Assembly (NCBI GenBank): GCA_001600055.1
Contig: BCIV01000032.1
Coordinates: 1 to 29,928 of the forward strand
DNA length: 29,928 nt
From: Filobasidium wieringae
Taxonomy: Eukaryota; Basidiomycota; Tremellomycetes; Filobasidiales; Filobasidiaceae
Direction of reading: 5' to 3'
The notes under the pieces are model-generated. The model did no database searches. It was not told the origin of the DNA and saw only the letters and a list, made by a program, of their open reading frames with translations. The position numbers and the translations under genes are program-made. This document shows, piece by piece, positions 22,022 through 29,928 of this stretch (position 1 is the stretch's first letter; every line of letters starts with the position of its first letter).

Positions 22022-22031
22022 GTATATATTC
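22022..22031 (-). promoter_or_regulatory. TATA-like element upstream of the CZIB gene
   Basis: AATATATACA on the minus strand, about 140 bp before the ATG at 21881 and within the 198 bp gap after the AhpD-like stop. Position and sequence fit a fungal TATA element; use is not proven. Confidence 0.35.
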
Positions 22032-22079
22032 ATAATCTTTATTTCCACCTTTACAGATGTAGCCCGTTGTTGCTCGACT

Positions 22080-23349
22080 CTATAACTTCGACTTCACAGT
22101 TCCATCAGGAGGCCCAGCAAAACTCGTTTTGCCGTGTCCTACAACACCCTCAGCAATAGCATCGACACTCTTCAACGCCCATTCAACACCCTCATCAGAA
22201 GTCAACCAGTCCTGACCCTGGACGGCGGACTCCCCCTCGGCCCCACCACCTTCCAACAATGCCTTCTTGAGTCCGAAGACGTGGGATGTCAATTGAGGTC
22301 CTACTCCTTGTTGAGCTCTCAAACAGGCGATTGCAACCACGCTAGTAAGAACTCGGCCGATTTTGAAATGACCTTCTGGGAATTGTTCTAGGGGGTCCGA
22401 AAATAGGGGTCCATAGTGGGAGGTCAGGATATGAACGGGAAGATCGGGATGCGATTGCGCAAGTTTGGCAAGAAGCTTGGCACTGTGAGGCTCATAGATA
22501 GAATCCCACAGTGCTCGGCCTTTGATTTTGGTACCATTCAAGTTGTTCTCCGTTGGCTCACTAAGTTGGAAACAAGTCAGCACCGAGCCTCAATCGACAC
22601 GGCCAACGGATCTCACCGAAGAGCTTGTTCATTCAGCCCAGCTTTTACATCATCGGAAAGATGAGCCCTCAGAGCTCCTAGAGCATTGATTGTCTAGGAA
22701 TTGCTTAGAATTAGATGTGCGGTCCGAAATCAAGTCAACGTGACATAGCTCACCCTTGGGATCTGATTGATAAGCTGACGTCAGCAAAGCACGATGACAG
22801 CGGTCAGAGATCAAATGCTCACTCCAGACTGATCATTTAGACGCAACGATAGCAATGATCAGATTGATGTACTTCATACGCTCGAGATAGACTTACAAAA
22901 CCTGCATAAGCAAAGGAATCAGTCTGGGTTACACCTCGATGTGACAGGTTGACTTACCAATGCATTTCAATCCGACTTCCCTCATGATCTATGCTCATCG
23001 ACTGACAGAATCAGCCCATAGCCGGAATGATTCCTGATGAATTCGCGCTCACCGCAGCGATCCTGATCTGTTCCTTCAAATCACTTCCCTTCTTCTCACT
23101 AGCGAAATCGTACAGCTCGCATATCGAAGCTGGAGAGTTCACGGTAACAAGAGCTCCGGTACTGAGCGTCAACCAAGTGTCATTCCCCGAGCCTTTCGAT
23201 TCGGCGGTCTCGCTGATCTGAGAGAGGAGCTTTTGGAAAGCTGGACGAGGAGGAGCTGGTATAGCGCTTCCTAGAGCATGAGGAGCCTTGATCAAGGATT
23301 TCAAAGCCTGCGATAGGTGGACGGAAGATGCTGCTTGTTTGGCTGCCAT
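22080..23349 (-). CDS. AhpD-like (carboxymuconolactone decarboxylase fold) protein with micro-exons
   Basis: Seven exons in translation order: 23349-23053, 22988-22958, 22901-22897 (5 nt), 22828-22823 (6 nt), 22762-22754 (9 nt), 22693-22617 and 22560-22080; introns 64, 56, 68, 60, 60 and 56 nt; 301 residues. Every intron has GTRAG.. and YAG ends. The spliced centre reads IMREVGLKCIGFSGIPRTIN then ALGALRAHL; the K.IG..G.PRTIN..G.LR pattern is what I associate with the fungal AhpD-like group. Downstream KIKGRALWDSIYEPHSAKLL and PDLPVHILTSHYGPLFSDP continue that fold. No CxxC redox pair is visible, so peroxidase activity as in bacterial AhpD is doubtful and the function is unknown. Skipping the 5 nt exon would shift the frame, so it must be included for a full protein. 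The N-terminus has no clear targeting signal. Confidence 0.82.
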
Positions 23350-23801
23350 TTTGTTGATTTTATCGAGTCCTTCCGGATTGTATGCTTGTCAAATAGGATG
23401 TAGACTTCTATTACTATCTGATGTATGTGCCGAACTTGCTTGTTGCTTGCTTGAATCGCTTGGAGTACCTAGACGAATGGACGAACGAGTGAGATTGAGC
23501 AACGCATCCAAGCAGGATCGGGCCGGTCTAAATGTGGCTTCGGCTATCACGGCCGACGCACATCCGGGCGTGAATGCATTTGATTTATGCGTTCTTGTCT
23601 TGGGTCAAGAATTCCCTTGGATCGTCCGGACCTGGTAGCCGGCAAGGCAAAACTTGGCCATGTGCCAAGAAGGAATGTTGTTATCTAGCAGAGCGTGTAT
23701 GCTCAGATTCTTGCTTGCTGAACGAGATTGCGAAAGAGATGTTGTGCCAAGATGTCCAATGCGTATTCTTCTGTATCACGTAGATCGAAGTCATGCAATT
23801 G

Positions 23802-23819
23802 TGATGCACATGATGCACA
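23802..23819 (+). repeat. Tandem 9 bp repeat TGATGCACA x2
   Basis: Two perfect adjacent copies of TGATGCACA in the divergent intergenic region. Too short to assign a role. Confidence 0.7.
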
Positions 23820-24673
23820 CAATGATCGTCTTTGATGTTGGATCTTCATGCCGCAAGCGCTGTGTGAGAAAGGTCACTTGACCAATTACGCCGTGTAGTA
23901 GAGCTCCCCTCTTCTGCCAGACGTACAAAGAGCATTTTCTGAGGTGTTGCGGCCTAATCCTTCCAGCAGATTGCGTTAATAGAAGCAGGAAGCCATCACA
24001 GATCCCAACTGCCCGCTACTCAGAACACCAACTGTCAAACAAACGGTCAAAACGAAACCTGAATGGTGCCGATCGATAGCAATGAATCCCAATGAAGCAA
24101 TGCATGTTGAGGCGTACTATCAACCGTGTCGTTCAGGACATGATGCTGAAAAGCGTCTGCATCTTTCTGATGTTCGCCGGTGAAACCTTCTTTCCAAAAC
24201 AAGGCAAGTTGAAGATAGGCCCACCTTGAGGCGAGATGTTCTCACGAAAGGGCGAGCCTACAGGAGCAAAATGAAAAGTCATGGCCGTTCTGGACCGTAA
24301 GATTGTGCGTGAGATACAATCACAACAGCCAAACGTAAACAAGGTCTCTGGATCCTTAATCACCGATTATTAAATAGGCTATGAATCTACCAATTCTACA
24401 AAAGGCGAGAAGCAAGAAAGTATCGTCGACCGGTACGTTTGGCAGAACATCATGATGAAACGTCAGAATCAGCTCGCGTATCTTTCCAGCACTAGCTCAC
24501 TCTAAGCGCTATGATGTCGTCATCAGAAATCTGGCATTCCCGTTCTCACGCCAGAACTCGGTCTCTTGCAATCTGTCGCTTGTTAGGATTCGTGCACCAG
24601 CAGAGGTGGATCGGTACATTGAAAACCTTCAATCAGCAAATACAACCATATCTGAGTACTGAAACAACGACTC

Positions 24674-24678
24674 CCCCT
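24674..24678 (+). promoter_or_regulatory. CCCCT (STRE-like) element upstream of trehalase
   Basis: One CCCCT pentamer about 390 bp before the trehalase ATG. In yeast CCCCT/AGGGG elements drive stress induction of trehalose genes. A single pentamer can occur by chance. Confidence 0.25.
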
Positions 24679-24943
24679 GCATAACGTTCTTGGTCTAGCG
24701 GAAACGGATTTCACCCACGACCGAGAGCCCGAAGTTCTCGCGAAAGATTGTCACAGCTTTTGATTCCGCACCAAACTGGTCTACACCACAGCAAACGAAC
24801 GACGTCCAGAATCAAAGACTCGGAGAAGCATCCTTCACGTCAGGCTCCTCTCCTGCATCACTACGTTTCTTCCCAGAGAACCATATCCACTTCAAAGCAT
24901 CGCCACAGAAAGGAACGCTCAACAGCACATACGATCACACTCA

Positions 24944-24952
24944 TATATATAG
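24944..24952 (+). promoter_or_regulatory. TATA element of the trehalase gene
   Basis: TATATATAG, 114 bp before the ATG at 25066, followed by an A/C-rich leader-like stretch. Spacing fits a fungal core promoter. Confidence 0.5.
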
Positions 24953-25065
24953 AACAACAGAGCAGCAGAGGAGAGATAGCGGGCTGCACGAGATTTCCAG
25001 CATAAATCGCCAAGCTTTCAATTTACCTTTCCGGTCGACACGCAACATCTTTCCAAACCATCAAC

Positions 25066-28000
25066 ATGGCAGCTCCTGTCCGTCCCAGGGTAAGTGTCGT
25101 CTCCCTTGTTCATAGTGGAGTAGCAATTGAGATTGACCGACATTCCTTTCCTCCTATCGCTATCATTCCTTTGTTCGTCCCGACCTTGTTCATCATTAGC
25201 TACCACAATCCAAGTCGGTTCTTTACATTGATCATCCAGTGGAGCATCCTACTCCCAGCGGATCCCGAGCTCCTTCCCCCAGCGGGGCTACAAAACCTCT
25301 TCCGGTCCCCAATGCCAACGAAATCCACGTTCCTACTCAAGCAGTCTCGGACAGCCCTTTGAACGAATCAAACATTCCTACTCTCCGCAACCCCCAATCA
25401 GGTGTCGACCATGATATCACCCCTACGAGGACCGTTGATGATACTCAAGAAACTCCCATCGCTCGTCCCAATCTACCTCATTCCATCTCGGCCGCTCCGG
25501 CTACCGATGCGGGAAGCGCGAATGGGTTAGATACCAAGGCCCTTGCAGCAGGTTTGTTGGGAAGCCCAAAGGTTCCCCACGTTCATGCAGAGGCGGAAGA
25601 ATATTACGGAGGAAAAGAAGTGTGGAACAGGAGTCGGACTTATTCCAATGTAAGCCCTCCTTTGATACAGCTGATATTATGTACCAGGGAGCTGATCAGT
25701 TCTAATGACAAATTTGTACATCAGGCGGGAGTCGATGCCCACTCTAAACGTCGACCCTGGCTGGTTGGTGATGATGCTCCTACCAGGAACAGGAGGTTAT
25801 CCCATGACGAGACCTCAACCCGGGCTCCTAGGCGATTCCTGATTGATGTTGAGGAGACCTTGAGGATCGTTTTGGAGCAGGAGGATACGGACAGAGATTT
25901 CCAGGTCAGTTCCACATCACGACGAGTACGGCAAATGCTTATTCATGCCGATACTAATATGTGCTATCAGATCTCGGTTTACGATGCTGGTCCTAAGTTG
26001 ATTTCGCTTGGAACCGCCAGCTCCAATGCATACAAGTCTTTCGATATCCGAGTAGGTTTCTTCCTCTATTCGGGTGTTATCGCGACTTTCTGATATCATT
26101 CGCATATAGGGTCATTACATGCTTTCGAACCTCTTGCAAGAACTTGCTCTGGCACGTGATTACGGTCGTAAACGTATCGTACTGGATGAAGCTCGTCTTG
26201 CCGAGAATCCCGTAGACAGATTGTCCAGAATGATCAAGAACTCTTTCTGGAATAGTTTGACAAGGAGGATCGACGGAGATGGACTGGAATTGATCTGTGC
26301 GGATCCTAAAAATAGGAGTCGACATGCGAAACCTCTGATCTATGTTCCTCATGGAGAGCCTGAGATGGCCGAGTATTACCGAGAAGTGTAAGTTGCTCGA
26401 GCCCCCTTCGCCGAAATACTCCTATCTGATGGTTCGACGTCGTTGTATAGGTCTCGACAGAAGCCGAACCTACAGCTTCAGGTGGAGGTCCTCCCTCCTA
26501 ATCCTGACGATCCGGAGTTTGTCAAGTCCCTGAACGAAACACCAGGTATCCTTGCTCTCGCCATGAAGAGAAAGACTGGAAGGGATGGAAAATTGACTTT
26601 CGAAGGTATTCCATTCGTCGTACCTGGAGCACGATTCAACGAGGTGAGTCAAGGTCGCTATCAACCCTTTGCACAGTATCCGAACTGACTTCCCCATTTC
26701 ACAGTTTTACTACTGGGATTCGTACTTCACTGGACTAGGTTTGCTTGTCGATGGAAAGAAAGAGATGGCTATGAACCATGTAGAGCACTTTATTTTCGAG
26801 ATCAAACACTACAACAAGGTTCTGAACGGAAACCGATCTTACGTGAGTTTTTCGGTGACGAACACCAGCTCTTGACTTGATGCTGACGAGATGGTGTAGT
26901 ATCTGGCTCGGTCTCAACCACCCTTTGTAACGGATCTTGCCTTGCAAATTTACAATCAAATGCCCAGGGAAGAACAAAAGGGTCACGTAGATTGGTTGAA
27001 GCGAGCTATGCGTGCCGCCATCAAAGAATACCACACCTACTGGATGTCAGAACCTTCTTTGGATATTGTGACTGGTCTATCTCGATACCGACCCGCTGGT
27101 CAAGGTATTCCTCCCGAGACAGAAGCCACCCACTTCACCCATATCATCCAACCTTTTGCTGAGAAGCACGGGATTTCGGTTCTTGAATTCATCGACTTGT
27201 ACAACGATCGTGAGCTTTTGGAACCCGATCTCGACGAATACTTCATGCACGATCGAGGTGTGCGAGAGTCTGGACACGACACGACCTATCGATTTGAGAA
27301 GAGATGTGCGAACTTGGCTACTATCGATCTCAACGCTTTACTCTTCAAGGTAAGAGTCTCGTGCTTCGCTGCACTCCCGACACCTAATCTGATTGGCGAA
27401 ACCTACGCAGTACGAGCACGACATCGCTACTGCCATTCATGACGTTTTTGATGACGAGCTCGACCTGGAGGATGAATTCGATCTCTCACCCTTCCCAATC
27501 ACTCGCGAAGCTTACGACGGCAAGAGAGAACGCTCCACCTCTCGCAAACAGACCTCGGGGGAATGGTACCGCCGAGCCGCTTTCAGGAAGCAACAAATCG
27601 ACAAGTATTGTTGGAACGAGGGTCAGGCTTTGTACTTTGATTACGATACCAAGAAGAAGAGGCAGAGCCGGTATGAGTCTGTTACGACTTTCTTTGCACT
27701 TTGGGCGGGATGTGCTAGTGAGCACCAGGCTGAGCGTATGATGTAGGTCGAGTGGAGAAATGGTCGGTTTGGAATGCAGACTGATTCGACCAATGGAACA
27801 GGATGGAATCGCTCCGGAAATTCGAAACTGAAGGAGGTCTAGTTTCCGGAACTGAGGAGTCACGAGGAAGGATCTCTATCGATCGACCCAACCGACAATG
27901 GGGTACGTCCACGTTGCAGATATATATCGTCTGCACTGTACTAATTCCGCTTCACATCGTTTGTCTAGATTACCCCTACGGATGGGCCCCTCATCAGATT

Positions 28001-28596
28001 ATGACTTGGGTAGGGATGGAGCGTTATGGATACCAGGAGGATGCGCAACGATTGGCTTATCGATGGATCTTCATGTGAGTATCTGAAAACAGGCCAAGCA
28101 CAGTAACAAGATGTATGTGCTAAATTTTGTGTAACGATAGGATGACTACTGCGTTTGTCGACTATAATGGAGTCGTTCCTGAAAAGTTCGATGTTGTCAA
28201 ATTGTCCCACTTGGTCGATGCCGAGTACGGTAACCAAGGTTTGGATTTCAAGCTTTTGAACAGGGAGGGTTTCGCTTGGACCAACTGTAAGTCATGTCCT
28301 CTTGTTCTATGGAACCTTCTACTTGATCGATTTTTGCTGATCGTACTGGGCGGAAACAGCTTCGTTCCAAATCGGTCTTCATTTCCTTACGACTGGAATG
28401 AGACGAGCTGTCGCTACTTTGACTTCGGTAAGCTTCCTTCCGCTTACAAACTGTCAGATCCGAAAGCGAGTGACTGATCTGTAAATCCGTGATTGCTTGA
28501 TAGCCCGACGTGTACTTCCGTCTCACTTCTCGCAAAGACACTGATAGCCTCGAACAAGCGTTCGGTCGAACCAAGATCAAGGGGAACAAGGAATGA
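25066..28596 (+). CDS. NTH1: Neutral (calcium/PKA-regulated) trehalase
   Basis: Fourteen exons: 25066-25089, 25200-25649, 25725-25904, 25971-26051, 26110-26387, 26451-26643, 26705-26842, 26900-27349, 27411-27742, 27802-27902, 27969-28074, 28141-28286, 28360-28427 and 28504-28596; about 879 residues. Exon 2 could instead start at 25215, five codons shorter. The enzyme cleaves trehalose to two glucose in the cytosol. Seen: [20 protein letters not shown] (about 212-231, the calcium-binding region of Nth1), signature 1 as [15 protein letters not shown] (usual PGGRF), signature 2 as [16 protein letters not shown], and the glycosidase-37 blocks [26 protein letters not shown] and [15 protein letters not shown]-type sites NRRLS (Ser about 184) and SRTYS (about 157) in the N-terminal arm match the known PKA/14-3-3 control of yeast Nth1. 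Family length and architecture are complete. Confidence 0.95.
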
Positions 28597-29415
28597 TCGC
28601 GTCCATCCATCATTATCACATCCGGTCATCTTCAGAAATCACGCTAGATCCTAGATCCCCAAAGACTTTGTAATACACTACGACCCTCGCTGAATTAGCA
28701 TTTCCGATGAATAATGTATTGACTGATTTTGAGCGATATCGAGCGTTTATAGACGCTATAGAGGTGGATAGACGGGCTTGCGGGGGCGCGCCAAGACAAT
28801 CGGAACCGTTCTGTCAGAGGACCGTGACTCGCGCTCCCCCGAAGGTGGGCAATTCGTCACGATTCATGAGTAATGTCGTCCATGATACGGCGGCTTCGGG
28901 CGCTCCTCGGTTGTCGTGCTCAGCTAGTGCAGTCATCATTGATAATCTTCCCTGCGTTTGTGAGGGCAGGAGGTGGAGGCTAGTGGGCCGTTGATGAGCA
29001 AGATTTCTGGGATCGAATCATCTCCCCGGCCCTCCTTTGTCCACAACGCCGCGAGTCGTTCGATATATTATACGAGCAGTTGAGGTTCTAGGATCTCATC
29101 ATCCTTCTACTTCCAGTAGCCCAGTAGACGCTGCATAAAGATCCGACGTGGAACGATCTTCTCTGTTCCCCAAAACGGATTCGTGCTAATTCGAAACGCG
29201 AACGCCGACTCACGTGTATCCGCCACAAGCAGGAGAGCAGAAATCTCGCTTAGACGACGTAGTCCCGCTTTGGAAACCAAAACAGGATCAAACAATTTAT
29301 ATAATAAACATACGACTTCCGATCATCCTCGATCCTCCCTTTTCTCTCTCTCAACGCACATCGACCAATTCAATTACAGGAGAGTGATCCGCCAGGTGCA
29401 ACTGTTCAGGACAGT
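28597..29415. promoter_or_regulatory. Intergenic region with promoter of the ABC transporter
   Basis: 819 bp between trehalase and the ABC gene. It has a GC-rich patch (GGGGGCGCGCC near 28782) and a TATA stretch (29298-29305) followed by a C/T-rich leader. Open frames such as 28707-28994 show no domain and are not called. Confidence 0.5.
29298..29305 (+). promoter_or_regulatory. TATA element of the ABC transporter gene
   Basis: TATATAAT within TTTATATAATAAA, 118 bp before the ATG, followed by CCTCCCTTTTCTCTCTCTC, a typical pyrimidine-rich fungal start region. Confidence 0.5.
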
Positions 29416-29928
29416 ATGTCGCACTTGCCTACTGCAACACAGGCGGTCGCCCTAGGCGCTCCACTACCCGTCCACATCAACAACGGACAACATGAACCTT
29501 CCTTCTCTCAGGCTCCTACTCTCGCCCCTTCCTCTTCTTCCTTCTCCTCCACTGACGAGAAGCGCGCTCACTCGCACAAAGCCAATGGATACGCTACGAG
29601 TGGCGATCCTGAAAAGAATGCAGGCAGGGGGTACGAGGCGGAACCAACCGAGGTGGATGATGTCAACACCGCCGACATGCATCACGTGGATGTCGAAAAG
29701 GCAAAAGCAGAGTTCAACGCTCTCGAGCGAAGAATGTCCGAGCGATCGTCCCTTCACCGAGCGAGGAGTAGGGCTTCTCAGGCTAACAGCTCTACCGCGG
29801 ATGTTGAGAAGCAGGATGAAGATGAGTGGAACTTGCTCGATTACATGACTGGAAATGCGGCGAGTCGGGAGACTCAGGGGTTCAGGCATAAGGAGATTGG
29901 TGTTGTCTGGGACCACTTGAAGGTTATC
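29416..29928 (+). CDS. PDR-type (ABCG) multidrug ABC transporter, N-terminal part
   Basis: Open from ATG 29416 to the window edge, 171 codons, no stop; the gene continues to the right. It starts MSHLPTATQAVALGAP, then a Ser/Thr/Glu-rich cytosolic arm, then FNALERRMSERSSLHRA and, near the edge, EWNLLDYMTGNAASRETQGF followed by RHKEIGVVWDHLKVI. The pattern F-L-x-x-Y-(x)n-G-x-x-x-K-x-x-G-V-x-W-x-x-L-x-V is the conserved lead-in to the first nucleotide-binding domain of fungal PDR pumps (Cdr1/Pdr5/Afr1 group), which export azoles and other lipophilic compounds at the plasma membrane. The ATP-binding motifs lie outside the window, so the class rests on this lead-in only. Confidence 0.8.
   Translation, partial: MSHLPTATQAVALGAPLPVHINNGQHEPSFSQAPTLAPSSSSFSSTDEKRAHSHKANGYATSGDPEKNAGRGYEAEPTEVDDVNTADMHHVDVEKAKAEFNALERRMSERSSLHRARSRASQANSSTADVEKQDEDEWNLLDYMTGNAASRETQGFRHKEIGVVWDHLKVI

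Larger units (their letters stand above)
23350..25065. promoter_or_regulatory. Divergent intergenic region, AhpD-like / trehalase
   Basis: 1.7 kb between divergent start codons. Open frames here (for example 24133-24363 on minus, 23654-23881 on plus) show no domain and no splice continuation. Visible elements are a tandem 9 bp repeat (23802-23819), a CCCCT stress-type element (24674-24678) and a TATA stretch (24944-24952), the last two in plausible positions for trehalase. Nothing else is supported. Confidence 0.5.

Noticed and set aside
24133..24363. 76-codon open frame on minus between AhpD-like gene and trehalase
   Set aside because: No homology-like feature, no splice partner, isolated in a promoter region.
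24685..24760. Possible tRNA gene (TGGTCTAGCGG resembles an A box)
   Set aside because: There is no GTTCGANTC-type B box at the right distance and no closing acceptor stem.
28707..28994. 95-codon open frame before the ABC transporter
   Set aside because: Composition and position suggest chance; no conserved motif.

Overview
The window is nuclear DNA of a fungus, most likely a basidiomycetous yeast or close relative (Tremellomycetes-like). This is inferred from genes cut by many 55-80 base introns with GTRNGT...YAG borders and CTNAY-like branch sites, from fungus-specific families (Medusa, Rmt2, DUF3295, PDR transporters) and from close spacing of genes on both strands. No rRNA, tRNA, CRISPR or clear transposon was found. 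All exon structures were built by hand from reading frame, splice sites and family motifs.

Layout. 1-2043 (+): 3' part of a DUF3295-type regulator. 2263-4921 (-): Medusa (MedA/Med1/Ren1) developmental regulator, with a probable 5' UTR intron and a 3.3 kb gene-poor region upstream. 8307-10378 (-): coiled-coil protein resembling those annotated as 'DNA binding protein Ncp1', with an AUG-free but open 5' region. 11650-13416 (-): Rmt2 arginine N5-methyltransferase. 13667-14651 (+): GNAT acetyltransferase, divergent from rmt2 across 250 bp. 15039-16234 (+): unknown basic/acidic protein. 16299-18330 (-): monocarboxylate-type MFS transporter. 19171-21030 (+): DHH exopolyphosphatase with an N-terminal membrane anchor. 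21094-21881 (-): DUF866/CZIB zinc protein. 22080-23349 (-): AhpD-like protein. 25066-28596 (+): neutral trehalase. 29416-end (+): N-terminus of a PDR-type ABC transporter.

There is no operon-like logic; these are separate housekeeping, stress and developmental genes. Trehalase and polyphosphatase both serve storage or stress metabolism, and trehalase carries visible PKA-type sites.

The strongest unusual signals are: (1) a cluster of tiny internal exons, three in a row of 5, 6 and 9 nt in the AhpD-like gene, one of 6 nt in the GNAT gene and one of 10 nt in the transporter; (2) 1,055 nt without a single ATG on the transcribed strand upstream of the Ncp1-like gene, 250 codons of which stay open in the gene's own frame; (3) an 18 bp perfect palindrome made of two abutting TGACGTCA sites; (4) a GC-AG intron; (5) the membrane-anchored polyphosphatase.
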